Notes: generated from the sequence alone by a model not told the origin. A stretch of 64,000 nt of DNA from Janthinobacterium agaricidamnosum (GCF_003667705.1 NZ_CP033019.1:124001-188000); one strand, 5' to 3'; shown: positions 24,962-34,737, counted from the first letter of the stretch. Numbers and translations: made by a program.

Positions 24962-25292
24962 TATTGCCAAAGACCAAGTCCTTAGATTCAAATCGTATAT
25001 ACAATCAATTTTTAATTCGTTCACGCCATAAAGACGCCGGGATATAGTGGCCTTTCCCCGCTTACCGGTGTCTTTTATGTTGCGCATTAGTCCTTCTCCC
25101 TGTTTTTATGCCGTCCGGCACCAGCTGGCCATGCAATGCATGGCGCAGTGGATGCCGGTGCGTGCCCGGCCACGCATCCCCTAAGTCATTCCCATCCGTT
25201 TCGTTGTCGTTTGCCCGCTGGCCCATCCGGTCCGCGTGCCCCTGCTCGGCCTTTTTATCGGAAAAAGGCTGCAATCCCAATAAGAGGAAACC
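24962..25292 (+). other. 331-bp intergenic leader of the TonB receptor gene
   Basis: No gene is supported. It holds a possible promoter (TTCACG 25020-25025, 17 bp, TATAGT 25043-25048) and a 10-bp stem (AAGACGCCGG 25031-25040 with 25065-25074, one G-T pair) ending in TTTT that could terminate pnuC or structure the leader. The rest is a long, pyrimidine-rich untranslated leader ending in AGAGGAAA before the receptor start. Confidence 0.4.
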
Positions 25293-27860
25293 ATGTTCAA
25301 ACCACTCGCCATCAGTCTTGCCATCGCCGCCGCCTTTCCCGCCGTCTCCACCATCGCCCATGCCGAGGACGACATGTTGCGCGTCAACGTGACCGGATCG
25401 AATATCCGCGTCAGCGAAAAAGAGGGTGCCAGCGCCGTGCAGGTCATCACGGCCAAGGAATTGAAAGCCAGCGGCAAGACCAGCGTGTCGGATGTGCTGC
25501 GGGCCATCTCCGCCAACAGCGGCAACAGCTACAACGAACAATATACGGGCAGTTTCTCGGCCGGCACCTCGGGCCTGTCGCTGCGCGGCATCGGCCAGAA
25601 AAATACCTTGATCCTGGTCAATGGCAAGCGCGTGGCCAGTTATGCGACGGCGCAAAACCTGCAGGAAACCTTTGTCGACCTGAACAGCCTGCCGATGGCG
25701 GCCGTGCAGCGCATCGAGGTGCTCAAGGATGGCGCCTCGTCCGTCTACGGTTCCGATGCCGTGGCCGGCGTGGTCAATATCATCCTGTACAAGGAATTCA
25801 CAGGCACGGACATCACGGCGCAGTGGGGCGGCTCGACCGAAGGCACGGGCCAGCATGAAAAGAGCGCGGCGCTGCAGACGGGTTTCGGCAAGCTCGAGGA
25901 AGATGGCTACAGCCTGGTCTTCTCGGTCGATGCGCAGCAGCGCGACAAGCTGCAGCAAAGCGATGTGGCGTGGATGCGCGATGCGGACTTCCGCAACCAG
26001 CAGCGGGGCAGCCTGGGCTGGGCCATCACCAACTATGCGGGCACGGACCCGACGAAGACCCTGGGCGGCGTGCGCGGACCATTGCAGCTGGTTAATTATG
26101 GCGACATCACACCCGGCAAGACGGGACAAGTGCTGGCGTATAACCCGTCGCCATATAAAACCCTGATTCCCGGCATCCAGCGCGTGCACACGGCCGCGCG
26201 CGGCACCCTGAAGCTGAATGCGGATACGGAAGCGTATGTCGACCTGCTGCACAGTTACTCGCGCGCCGACCAGACCTTCAGCGCGCCATTGACGGTGAAC
26301 AACGCCACGCGCGTGTGGAACAACGCTACCCAGGCGCTCGACACGATTCCCGTCGTGCTGCCCGTGGGCCATCCGAACAATCCGGGCGCCACGCCCCTGC
26401 CGTTCACGGCCACCCTGTTCGACCTGGGGCCGCGCCTGAAACAGGACAAGGTCACGTTCTACCGCGCACTGGCGGGCGTCAAGGGCACTTTGGCGGGCTG
26501 GGACTGGGATGCGGCCGTAGGCCACTCCAGCAGCAAGCTGGAGGAAACCGTGCAGAACTTCGTCAACCGCTACGCATTCCAGCAGGTGCTGGCCGACGGC
26601 AGCTATAACTTCTTTGATCAGGCACAAAACAGCGAAGCGGTGCGCAACCGCCTGCGCCTGTCGACCCTGCGTCCGGCCGAATCGACCCTCGACACCGTCG
26701 ATTTCTCGGCCGCGAAAGACCTGTGGCAGTTGCCGGCCGGCCCGCTGGGCTTTGCCGCCGGCGCGCAGTGGCGCCGCGAAAAGATGGATTCGCAAACCTC
26801 GACGGCCGTCTTGTCCGGCACCGAGCTGCGCCCGGCGATCAACATCATCAACGGTTCGCGCAGTGTGTCGGCCCTGTTTGCCGAATTGAACGTCCCGGTG
26901 GTGAAAGACCTGTCCGTCAACCTGGCGGGCCGCGCCGACCATTACAGCGATTTCGGCAATGCGTTTTCGCCGAAAGCCAGCGCGCGCTACCAGGCGGCGC
27001 CGTGGCTGCTGGTGCGCGGCACCGTGTCGCGCGGCTTCCGCGCGCCGTCGCTGCCGGAAATCACGCAAAGCACGGCCGTCAGCTATGTCAGCGTGCTCGA
27101 TCCGAAGGACCCCGTCACGCCCACGCAGACGCGCGGCGTGACGGCCATCACCATCGCCAATACGGCGCTGCGCCCTGAGCGGTCGAATAACCTGAACCTG
27201 GGCGTGGTGGTCTCGCCCACCAGCAGTTCGAGCATCGGCCTCGATTACTACCGCATCAGGCAGGATGGCGTGATCGGCACGGAAAGCGCCACCACCACGC
27301 TCGCCAACGAAGCAGCGGCGCCGCAGAAGATCACGCGCGACGCCGATGGCCGCATCACGACCCTGTACCGCCAGTACCGCAACCAGGGACAGCGCGAAGT
27401 GTCCGGCATCGACCTGGACCTGCGCCAGCGCTTCGTCGACAAGGACTGGGGCAAGCTGACCCTGGCCGGCCAGCTGAGCCGCGTGCTGCGCTTTGCCGAA
27501 CCGCTGTCGGACGGCGCGCCGCTCACCGATGGCGCCGGCACCAATTATTTCGGCTCCATCCCGAAATGGCGCGGCGTCACCTCGGCCACCTGGGAGCAGG
27601 GCAAATGGTCGTCCACGCTGACCTGGAATTACGTGGGCAGCTATGCGCAAAATACGCATCTCGATGAATCGGTGGCCGCCTTCAGCACGTTCGACGTGAC
27701 CACCAGCTGGCAAGTCACGCCGGCGGCGAACGTCACCTTCATCGTGCAAAACCTGGCCAACAAGCGCGCGCCGTGGGATTACTCGGCCTCGGGCTTCGAC
27801 TATACGCAAGCCGATCCGCGCGGGCGTTTCGCGTCGCTCAAGCTGAACTATAAGTTCTAG
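25293..27860 (+). CDS. TonB-dependent outer-membrane receptor
   Basis: An 855-residue TonB-dependent receptor: signal peptide (residues 1-24, ending AHA), a plug domain (~30-165; GLSLRGIGQKNTLILVNGKR, then IEVLKDGASSVYGSDAVAGVVNII in pieces), and a 22-strand barrel ending in an aromatic terminal residue (KLNYKF). It imports a scarce ligand across the outer membrane using TonB energy. Adjacency to pnuC suggests a vitamin-type ligand such as nicotinamide riboside, which is inference. It follows pnuC on the same strand after a 331-bp gap. Confidence 0.92.
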   Translation: MFKPLAISLAIAAAFPAVSTIAHAEDDMLRVNVTGSNIRVSEKEGASAVQVITAKELKASGKTSVSDVLRAISANSGNSYNEQYTGSFSAGTSGLSLRGIGQKNTLILVNGKRVASYATAQNLQETFVDLNSLPMAAVQRIEVLKDGASSVYGSDAVAGVVNIILYKEFTGTDITAQWGGSTEGTGQHEKSAALQTGFGKLEEDGYSLVFSVDAQQRDKLQQSDVAWMRDADFRNQQRGSLGWAITNYAGTDPTKTLGGVRGPLQLVNYGDITPGKTGQVLAYNPSPYKTLIPGIQRVHTAARGTLKLNADTEAYVDLLHSYSRADQTFSAPLTVNNATRVWNNATQALDTIPVVLPVGHPNNPGATPLPFTATLFDLGPRLKQDKVTFYRALAGVKGTLAGWDWDAAVGHSSSKLEETVQNFVNRYAFQQVLADGSYNFFDQAQNSEAVRNRLRLSTLRPAESTLDTVDFSAAKDLWQLPAGPLGFAAGAQWRREKMDSQTSTAVLSGTELRPAINIINGSRSVSALFAELNVPVVKDLSVNLAGRADHYSDFGNAFSPKASARYQAAPWLLVRGTVSRGFRAPSLPEITQSTAVSYVSVLDPKDPVTPTQTRGVTAITIANTALRPERSNNLNLGVVVSPTSSSSIGLDYYRIRQDGVIGTESATTTLANEAAAPQKITRDADGRITTLYRQYRNQGQREVSGIDLDLRQRFVDKDWGKLTLAGQLSRVLRFAEPLSDGAPLTDGAGTNYFGSIPKWRGVTSATWEQGKWSSTLTWNYVGSYAQNTHLDESVAAFSTFDVTTSWQVTPAANVTFIVQNLANKRAPWDYSASGFDYTQADPRGRFASLKLNYKF

Positions 27861-27883
27861 GGTGCGGGGGGCATGCGTGCCCC

Positions 27884-28690
27884 TCAGTGCCCGTTCGACA
27901 CCTGCCGCTGCCCCGCCTGTTCATGCAGGCGCTGGCGGTAGGCGCTGGGCGTGACGCCCATGCGTTCGCGGAAGGCCGTGGCGAAGTTGCCCGCGTTGTG
28001 AAAGCCGATCAGGAGGGCGACATCCTGCACGTCGATTTCCGTCTGCTGCAGCAGTTCCACGCCGCGCGCGATGCGCGCTTCGCGGATGAAGGCGAAGACC
28101 GTCATGCCCGTCTGCTCGCGGAACATCAGGGTCAGCTTTTCGCGGTAGGTGCCCACGCTGCGGGCGATTTCGGACAGGTTGGGCAGGCTGCCCAGGTTGT
28201 CGAGGATCAACTGTTTGACGGCATTGACGAACACGAGGTCCGGATGTTGCTGCCGGTCGCCGACCGGGGTCGCCGCGGGTAATGTGCTGTTGCTTTTACG
28301 CATCAATCCCAGGTGGATATGGATGCGCGCGGCCAGTTCTTCCGGCAGGAACGGCTTTGCAATGTAGTCGACGCCGCCCACCTGCAAGCCCATGACGCGC
28401 TCCTTGGCGGCGTCGGCTCCGCTGAGAAAGATCACGGGAATCTGTTCCGTGTCGGGATTGGCCTTGAGCAAACGGCACGCCGTGTAGCCATCCATCTCGG
28501 GCATGCGCACGTCGAGCAGGATCAGGTCGGGATGCGTGGCCAATGCCAGCTGGTAGCCCTGATAGCCATTGAAGGCAATGCTGAAGCGGTAGGGCTGCTC
28601 GCTGAGCAGCTCCATCAGCATGCGCTGCTCGAACGCGGAATCGTCCACGATCAAGATGTTTTTTCTGATGGTTTCGCTGGTCAATGGCAT
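27884..28690 (-). CDS. response regulator with AraC-type DNA-binding domain
   Basis: A 268-residue regulator: REC domain at residues ~10-130 (acidic DD at 16-17, phospho-acceptor D60 in LILLDVRMPE, K112 in AKPF) and an AraC helix-turn-helix pair at ~160-255 ending in MGVTPSAYRQRL. This REC-AraC order is less common than REC-winged helix. No partner kinase gene is adjacent. It is convergent with the TonB receptor, and 348 bp separate its start from the divergent pilus operon. Confidence 0.9.
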   Translation of the reverse strand: MPLTSETIRKNILIVDDSAFEQRMLMELLSEQPYRFSIAFNGYQGYQLALATHPDLILLDVRMPEMDGYTACRLLKANPDTEQIPVIFLSGADAAKERVMGLQVGGVDYIAKPFLPEELAARIHIHLGLMRKSNSTLPAATPVGDRQQHPDLVFVNAVKQLILDNLGSLPNLSEIARSVGTYREKLTLMFREQTGMTVFAFIREARIARGVELLQQTEIDVQDVALLIGFHNAGNFATAFRERMGVTPSAYRQRLHEQAGQRQVSNGH

Positions 28691-29038
28691 GGCATGGATG
28701 ACTTAACCAAATAGCAAGTTGTGGCTTATTATGCCTCGCTTTTCCTTTTTTTTCTGCTTTTCTCGTATTTCAAAAGATGTTTCTCCGCGAGAAGAAGCGC
28801 GGATTTCCTATATCGCCAATAATTCACTCATGCATTGATTTTAAGCAATGTCGATTGCCAAAAAATCTGTTTTGCCAATGCTGCAAACAATGCCGGAGTC
28901 CCTCGCTTTCTGACTCTCGGCGCAAGTATGTTGTCGTCCTGGTTTGCGTGCCCCAGAAAACGCCGGCAATACCGTGACTATCCTCGAGCCCTTCATGCCG
29001 ATGGGCGCATTAATGATGTTCCGTCATCAGGAGGTATC
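28691..29038. other. 348-bp AT-rich regulatory region before the pilus operon
   Basis: No gene is supported. Its first two thirds are much AT-richer than the window average, with T-runs (28743-28754) and a TCCGCG/CGCGGA inverted repeat (28784-28789 and 28798-28803). This is the probable control region shared by the divergent REC-AraC regulator and the Csu-type operon, and AT-rich DNA would suit H-NS-like silencing. Confidence 0.45.
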
Positions 29039-29569
29039 ATGTTGCGAGTTATTTCACCCCGCTTCACCGCTGCCGCCAGTGTCGTCCTTGCCGCGACGGC
29101 CCTCCTGCCTGGCTACGCCGATGCCGCCGTGTATCTGAACGGCAGCAATACCACGACCTTTGACGTGACCCTGAAAATCATCGCCAACTGCACCATTGCG
29201 GCTGCCAATCTCGACTTTGGCCAAAGTCAGGGCGTACTGGCTACTGCCGTGAACGTCAATACGACCGTGAATGTCACCTGCACCAATACCACGCCGTACA
29301 ACGTGGGCTTGACGGCGGGTACGGGCACGGGCTCAAGCGGCACCACGCGCTATCTGAGCGGCACGGGCGGCAACCTGGGGACGGTGCAATTCAACCTGTT
29401 CCAGACGGCCGGCAGCACCTTGTGGGGCGATACGCAGGGCACGAATACCGTCGGCGGCACCGGCAACGGCGCGTCGCAGCCGCTCACGGTGTACGGCAAC
29501 ATTCCGCCGCAGGCGACGCCGGCGCCTGATACCTACAAGTCGACCATCACGGCCACCGTGTACTTTTAA
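29039..29569 (+). CDS. spore coat U (SCPU) domain pilus subunit, CsuA/B-like
   Basis: A 176-residue secreted pilin of the Csu-type chaperone-usher class. A signal peptide covers residues 1-29 (ending GYADA); the SCPU domain follows, with paired Cys (ANCTI and NVTCTN), the LDFG turn, and the C-terminal beta strand ATVYF used in donor-strand exchange. Ribosome-binding site AGGAGGTATC is near ideal, fitting a major subunit. It is the first of four co-directional genes: subunit, chaperone, usher, two-domain tip. Confidence 0.9.
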   Translation: MLRVISPRFTAAASVVLAATALLPGYADAAVYLNGSNTTTFDVTLKIIANCTIAAANLDFGQSQGVLATAVNVNTTVNVTCTNTTPYNVGLTAGTGTGSSGTTRYLSGTGGNLGTVQFNLFQTAGSTLWGDTQGTNTVGGTGNGASQPLTVYGNIPPQATPAPDTYKSTITATVYF

Positions 29570-29581
29570 GCCAGGCGCTGC

Positions 29582-30310
29582 GTGAACGCCGGTTCGATGT
29601 CGCTGCTGAAAAGCGTACTGGCGCTGCTGGCCTGCTGCGCCGCCGGCGCGAACGGCGCCAATTTGCAGATTTCGCCGGTGACGCTCAATTTGCGCGCCGC
29701 TCAGAATGCCGCGGGTATCAACTTGCAAAATCTCGGCGACCAAGCCATCTACGGGCAGGTGCGGGTGTTCGCCTGGGACCAGCGCGATGGCGAAGAAGTG
29801 CTGGCGCCGACGCAGGAGCTGGTGGCCAGTCCGCCGATCGTCGAAATCGCCGCCAACAGCCGGCAGACCATCCGCCTCGTGCGTGCCCAGGCTGGCCCTG
29901 TCGCGCAGGAAAAGACGTATCGCGTGCTCATCGATGAAATCAGCCGCGAGGATGATGCGGGTCGCAGCGGCGTCGATATCCGCCTGCGCTATTCTGTGCC
30001 CGTTTTCGTGCTGCCGGCCGCTGCGCCGGGCAAGGAAGTGCTCGACTGGCAAGTCTTCCGCGAGCGGGGCGAGTGGATGTTGCGTATCAAGAACAGCGGC
30101 AATGTCCATGCGCAGATCGGGGCGATGACGTTGACGAACCAGGCGGGCAAGGAGTTTGCCGTCAGCAAGGGGCTGTTTGGTTATGTCCTGGCCGAACGCA
30201 TGCGCGTATGGCGCCTGCCCGTCGCCAGGGAGGCCGAACTGGATGGGCCGTTGAGTATTGCGGTCAATGTGAATGCGAAGGCGCTCATTGCCAAGAATTC
30301 GACACCTTGA
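29582..30310 (+). CDS. periplasmic pilus chaperone, CsuC-like
   Basis: A 242-residue PapD-type chaperone with a signal peptide and the G1-strand pattern (ANLQISPVTLNL). The FGS-like core has the conserved Arg in RQTIRLVRAQ (~residue 100) that anchors the subunit C-terminus. The start could be GTG 29582 or ATG 29597; both leave an intact signal peptide. It delivers subunits to the usher encoded 36 bp downstream. Confidence 0.9.
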   Translation: MNAGSMSLLKSVLALLACCAAGANGANLQISPVTLNLRAAQNAAGINLQNLGDQAIYGQVRVFAWDQRDGEEVLAPTQELVASPPIVEIAANSRQTIRLVRAQAGPVAQEKTYRVLIDEISREDDAGRSGVDIRLRYSVPVFVLPAAAPGKEVLDWQVFRERGEWMLRIKNSGNVHAQIGAMTLTNQAGKEFAVSKGLFGYVLAERMRVWRLPVAREAELDGPLSIAVNVNAKALIAKNSTP

Positions 30311-30346
30311 ACATGGCCGCCATGGCGGGCGCGACCGGCGTGAACC

Positions 30347-32695
30347 ATGAAACGCGCGCTGGCAGCGTTGCTGTTGCTGGTCATGGCGCCGCTGGCCAGG
30401 GCCGATGGCGCGGCAGCCGTGACGGGCGCCGATCCGGGGCCGGCCAGCTTGCCCACCGATCCGGCGGCGCCGAATGAACTGTATCTGGAGGTAAGTGTGA
30501 ATGCTGTTTCAACCGGGCTGATCTTGCGTTTTACCCAGGTGGGCAAAACCTTGCGCAGCAGTGTGGCGAACTTGCAGCAGCTGGGGCTGGACCCGGCGCG
30601 CCTGGTCGCGCCCGGTCAGACCGAGGTGGCGCTCGATGCGGTTCCGGGACTCAGCTATGAATATGATGCGGCGCGCCAGAGCGTGTCGCTGCAGGTGACG
30701 GACGACTTGCGCGCGCCGTACCGCATCGATGCGCGCCTGGCGGCGCAGACGCCGCCGTCGCGCGTCACGCCCGGCGCCGTGCTCGATTACGAAGCCTATG
30801 CGGAACTGGGCCGGACACGGCGCGCGGCCATCTTCAACGACTTGCGCTATTTCAATGACAGCGGCGTGTTCAGCCATACCGGTACCGTGAACCTGGGGGG
30901 AGACCAGCGCAAGTACATGCGCTTTGACACCTTCTGGAGCCATGCCGATCCCGAGACCCTGCAAACGTGGCAAGTGGGCGACCTGATCTCCTCATCGCTC
31001 AGCTGGAGCCGCGCCGTGCGCGTGGGCGGCGTGCAGTGGCGCAAGAACTTCCAGCTGCGCCCGGACCTGCTGACCTTTCCCGTCGCCTCCGTCGATGGCA
31101 CGGCGCTCGTACCTTCGTCGCTGAGCCTGTATGTGAATGGCGTGCAGCAATATGCTGCCAGCGTGCCCAGCGGTCCGTTTGTGCTGAACCAGGTGGCCGG
31201 CATCAATGGCGCGGGACAAGCCACCCTCATCACGCGCGATGCCCTGGGGCGCAGCGTGACGACCGTGCTGCCCCTGTATGTCGACACGCGCATGCTGGCC
31301 AGCGGCTTGAGCGATTACTCGGTCGAGGCGGGCGCCGTGCGGCGCGACTATGGCCGCCGCCTGTTCGGCTACGAGCGGCAACTGCTTGCCAGCGCTTCCG
31401 GCCGCCATGGCGTCAGCGACAGCTTCACCATCGAAGGCCATGCGGAACTGGCTGCCGGCCTGTACCAGGCGGGGGCGGGCGCGCTGGTGCGGCTGGGCCA
31501 GGCGGGCGTGCTCAGCGGCTCGCTGTCGGCCAGCGCCGGCCGCAGCCGTGGTGCGCAGCTGGGCGCCGGGTACCAATATGTGGGGCCAAGCTTCAGCGTC
31601 GATGCGTACAGCGTGCGCGCCAGCGCCGGGTTTGGCGACCTCGCTTCGCGTGATGGCAGCCCCGTGGTGCGCGCGGCGGACCGCGTCACCGTGAGCCTGC
31701 CTTTGCCGGCGGGAAGCAGTATCAGCAGCAGTTATATCGGCTACCGCACGCCCGGCGCACCGTCATCGAAGCTGGCCACCTTGGGCTATTCGGCGACCCT
31801 GTTTCACGGCCTGTTCCTGAACGCCAGCCTGTTCCAGGATTTGCGGCAACGCGAGAAGCGGGGCTTTTATGTCGGCTTGAGCATGGCCTTCGACAACAAT
31901 CTGGCCATCAGCACGAGCGGCAGCCGGCAAAACGGCGAGAGCGGCCGCAGCGTCAGCGCGCAGCGCGCGGCGGACTTTGGCGGCGGTGTCGGCTGGAACT
32001 TGCAGGCTGGCACGGTGGGCCGCAATGCCTATCGGCAAGCGCAAGTGGAATACCTGGGCAATAACGGCCGCGTGAATGCGCGCACGCAAAGCGGCGGCAT
32101 GGGCAATGCCTCCTCGCTGGGCGCGGCCGGCGCGCTGGTGCTGATGGATGGGCATGTCGAGGCGGCGCGCCAGGTGGGCAGCGGTTTTGCGCTGGTGTCC
32201 ACTGGCGGTGTGGGCAATATTCCCGTGTTGCATGAAAACCGCCAGATCGGCGTGACGGACAGGGGCGGCTATCTGCTGGTACCGAATTTGAATCCTTATG
32301 GCAATAACCAGATCAGCATCGCCACGGATGAGCTCGACGTTGACGCGCGCGTGCCCGTGACCAATATGAATGTCGTGCCGCAACAGCTGGCGGGCGTGCT
32401 GGCCGCCTTTCCCGTCGAACGCTACAGCGCCGCCACCGTCATCGTGCAAGGCGCCGACGGCAAGCCGCTGGCCACGGGCTTGCCCGTGCTGCATGTGCAA
32501 AGCGGCAAGCAGACGGTCATGGGATTTGACGGCATGGTGTTCGTCGACGATCTGCTCGAGCAGAATCAGCTGCAAGTCGGCGAGGGCGACAGCGCATGCA
32601 CGGTAGGTTTTGCCTATGTGCGTCCTGCCGCGGGCGGCTTGCCCGTGATCGGGCCGCTGCGCTGCGCTGCCGCCGGCGCCGGGGGAGGCCGCTGA
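30347..32695 (+). CDS. outer-membrane pilus usher, CsuD-like
   Basis: A 782-residue fimbrial usher: signal peptide (residues 1-20), N-terminal chaperone-binding domain (NELYLEVSVN onward), the large barrel with plug, and C-terminal domains ending in conserved Cys (ACTVGF, and a final RCAA). It assembles and secretes the pilus. Length is normal for the Csu/FimD family. The stop overlaps the next ATG by one base, so translation is coupled. Confidence 0.92.
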   Translation: MKRALAALLLLVMAPLARADGAAAVTGADPGPASLPTDPAAPNELYLEVSVNAVSTGLILRFTQVGKTLRSSVANLQQLGLDPARLVAPGQTEVALDAVPGLSYEYDAARQSVSLQVTDDLRAPYRIDARLAAQTPPSRVTPGAVLDYEAYAELGRTRRAAIFNDLRYFNDSGVFSHTGTVNLGGDQRKYMRFDTFWSHADPETLQTWQVGDLISSSLSWSRAVRVGGVQWRKNFQLRPDLLTFPVASVDGTALVPSSLSLYVNGVQQYAASVPSGPFVLNQVAGINGAGQATLITRDALGRSVTTVLPLYVDTRMLASGLSDYSVEAGAVRRDYGRRLFGYERQLLASASGRHGVSDSFTIEGHAELAAGLYQAGAGALVRLGQAGVLSGSLSASAGRSRGAQLGAGYQYVGPSFSVDAYSVRASAGFGDLASRDGSPVVRAADRVTVSLPLPAGSSISSSYIGYRTPGAPSSKLATLGYSATLFHGLFLNASLFQDLRQREKRGFYVGLSMAFDNNLAISTSGSRQNGESGRSVSAQRAADFGGGVGWNLQAGTVGRNAYRQAQVEYLGNNGRVNARTQSGGMGNASSLGAAGALVLMDGHVEAARQVGSGFALVSTGGVGNIPVLHENRQIGVTDRGGYLLVPNLNPYGNNQISIATDELDVDARVPVTNMNVVPQQLAGVLAAFPVERYSAATVIVQGADGKPLATGLPVLHVQSGKQTVMGFDGMVFVDDLLEQNQLQVGEGDSACTVGFAYVRPAAGGLPVIGPLRCAAAGAGGGR

Positions 32696-33702
32696 TGCGC
32701 CGCCTGCTGCCATGTCTGACCCTGCTGCTGGGATGCGCCTGGGGCGGCGCGGCGCAGGCGGCCGATACCTGCACGGTGAGCATGACGAATATCGATTTCG
32801 GCGCCGTCAGCCCGATTTCCGGCAGCGATTACGTGGCGCAGGCAACGGGCACCTTCAGCTGCCTGTTTTCGTCGCTGAACCTGGGGCAGTTGCTCACGCC
32901 CAACGCACAAGTGTGCATCTCGCTGGGGCTGGGCACGAATTCCACCTCGGCCCTGCCGCGCAAGCTGGGCAATGGCAGCAACCGCATGGAGTACAACGTG
33001 TACGTGGACAATTCGTATGCCACGGCGAAGATCTGGGGCGGCGCCGGCGTGGCGGGCGCGCCGTCGACCTTCGGCATCATTTTGTCGGCCGGCTTGCTGG
33101 CCCCGCCCGGCACGTATTCCACCACCTTTACCGTGTATGCCAGGATACCCGCTGGCACGGCCCTGGCCGCCGTGCCCACGGCCGCCAATGCCAATACGGT
33201 GTACACGTCGAGCTTTGCCGGCCAGGGCACCTACACCTACACCACGTATGGCCTCGTCAACCTGTTTGGCTGCACGGCCAGCAGCGGCAGCTTCGGTTTC
33301 GCGGTCAATGCCACGGCCGTCAACGACTGCACCATCGCGGCCAGTCCGATGGCATTCGCGAACGCTTCCATCCTGACGGGCAACTTGCGCAGCACCAGTA
33401 CCTTGTCCGTGCGCTGCGTGAACAACAATGCCTACCAGATTGCCCTGAACGGCGGCAGCGTGGCGGCCAACGTGGCGAACCGGCAAATGAAAAACATTGT
33501 AACGACGGACAAGGTCAGCTACCTGCTGTCGTCGACGCTCGATGGCCCGCTCTGGGGCGATGGCACGTCAGGCACCAGCATGGTGACAGGCACGGGCACG
33601 GGCGCCAGCGTGCCGCTGACGATTTACGGCCGCGTGCCGGCGCAGGTGTCGCCGCGCCCCGGCGACTACAAGGACACGGTGACGGCAACGATATATTTTT
33701 AG
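32695..33702 (+). CDS. two-domain SCPU protein, CsuE-like pilus tip subunit
   Basis: A 335-residue secreted protein with a signal peptide (cut near AQA, residue ~22) and two SCPU domains: the first opening DTCTVSMTNIDFG, the second NDCTIAASPMAF and ending ATIYF. In Acinetobacter the two-domain CsuE is the hydrophobic tip adhesin, and position as last gene after the usher matches. No ribosome-binding site is needed if coupled to the usher by the TGATG overlap. Confidence 0.88.
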   Translation: MRRLLPCLTLLLGCAWGGAAQAADTCTVSMTNIDFGAVSPISGSDYVAQATGTFSCLFSSLNLGQLLTPNAQVCISLGLGTNSTSALPRKLGNGSNRMEYNVYVDNSYATAKIWGGAGVAGAPSTFGIILSAGLLAPPGTYSTTFTVYARIPAGTALAAVPTAANANTVYTSSFAGQGTYTYTTYGLVNLFGCTASSGSFGFAVNATAVNDCTIAASPMAFANASILTGNLRSTSTLSVRCVNNNAYQIALNGGSVAANVANRQMKNIVTTDKVSYLLSSTLDGPLWGDGTSGTSMVTGTGTGASVPLTIYGRVPAQVSPRPGDYKDTVTATIYF

Positions 33703-33935
33703 AACGTGACGGTGATGAGACCGGTGTCCGATGGCGTCGCCTGCTGTTGCAGCAGATAGGGCGTGTTGTGCTGGCAGCGCACCTGGGTGCTACCGCGCTG
33801 CGAGACGACGGTGCACGCTTCGTGGACGACGAAGGTGGCCTGGAACGATGCGGAGGAAACGGTGGCGGCGGCGGTGGTCTGGCAGAGGGAGAGGGCGAGC
33901 AACATTGGCAGGGAGGCAAATTTCAAAGAAGTCAT
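33699..33935 (-). CDS. miniature SCPU-like secreted protein
   Basis: A 78-residue protein read toward the pilus operon, with its stop overlapping the CsuE-like stop by 4 bp. From MTSLKF at 33935 it has a good signal peptide (to about residue 24, TAAA), two Cys at 41 and 54 with an NTPYLL segment, and a C-terminus of ITVTF much like SCPU subunits. It is far shorter than a normal subunit (~150 mature). It may be a minor subunit, a terminator or decoy subunit, or a decayed remnant. An in-frame start 13 codons upstream is possible. Confidence 0.55.
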   Translation of the reverse strand: MTSLKFASLPMLLALSLCQTTAAATVSSASFQATFVVHEACTVVSQRGSTQVRCQHNTPYLLQQQATPSDTGLITVTF

Positions 33936-34179
33936 CGTAAGCGTATCAGGTGAAAAACGGACGGGAAACAACATTCTCTGACGCCGTTTCGCACACCGGG
34001 ACGGGAGAAGCTGGACTAAGCATGATTGTACTGGAGCAAGAAAAGTGTGATTTTTCGCGTATTTTCAAGCTCTCTCCGGGGCGGGAGACGGCTTGCAAAG
34101 CGATAGTAACGAAGTTTCCGTGTGGCAACCGTAGGATTTTTTTTTAATTGTTGTGTTGGATCAACGTGAGGAGACGGTC

Positions 34180-34737
34180 ATGAAACATACCAACTTTAAT
34201 AATTTGCCTTGCCCGATTGCGCGCAGCCTGGGCAAGGTCGGCGAATGGTGGAGCATCCTCATCCTGCGCGAAGCGTTTTATGGCAAGACGCGCTTCGACG
34301 AATTTGAAAAAAGCCTCAAGATCGCGCCCACTATCCTGACGCGCCGCCTGGCCGACCTGGTGGAAGGGGGCTTGATGACGCGCCGCCTGTATTGCGCCAA
34401 GCCGCCCCGCTACGACTATGTGCTGACCAAGTCCGGGCGCGCCTTCAAGCCCGTCCTGCTGGCGTTTATCGCCTGGGGCAATGAAAACTTCGCGCCCGAA
34501 GGCGCCAGCCTCGTCATCGCCAGCCGCGACACGGGCTTGGCCGCCGATCCGGTGCTGGTCGACGCCACGACGGGCTTGCCCATCAATGATGAGTATTACG
34601 CGTTCGCGCCAGGGCCTGCCGCCAGCGACAGCATGCGCAGCATCATCCTCGATGCGGAAAAAAGCAGCGGCATCGCGCCCAAGCCGAAGGCGCCAGCAGC
34701 CAATCGCGGCTGGGTGGCGGAGGGGCATCTGGTCTGA
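34180..34737 (+). CDS. HxlR-family transcriptional regulator
   Basis: A 185-residue regulator with the HxlR winged helix at residues ~10-100 (CPIARSLGKVGEWWSILILREAFYG in pieces; RFDEFEKSLKIAPTILTRRL). C10 lies before the first helix, the position used for redox or aldehyde sensing in several HxlR proteins. GAGGAGACGG precedes the ATG. The extra C-terminal ~70 residues are longer than the minimal family. Targets are unknown; no divergent target gene is present. Confidence 0.88.
   Translation: MKHTNFNNLPCPIARSLGKVGEWWSILILREAFYGKTRFDEFEKSLKIAPTILTRRLADLVEGGLMTRRLYCAKPPRYDYVLTKSGRAFKPVLLAFIAWGNENFAPEGASLVIASRDTGLAADPVLVDATTGLPINDEYYAFAPGPAASDSMRSIILDAEKSSGIAPKPKAPAANRGWVAEGHLV

Noticed and set aside
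24962..25292. TPP, FMN or NAD-type riboswitch before the TonB receptor or pnuC
   Set aside because: None of the conserved riboswitch cores could be found; only a simple stem and a promoter-like pair are present.
25062..27809. 915-codon open frame on the minus strand opposite the TonB receptor
   Set aside because: Antisense to a well-recognised receptor with signal peptide, plug and barrel; composition is Arg/His/Gly-rich as in antisense frames.
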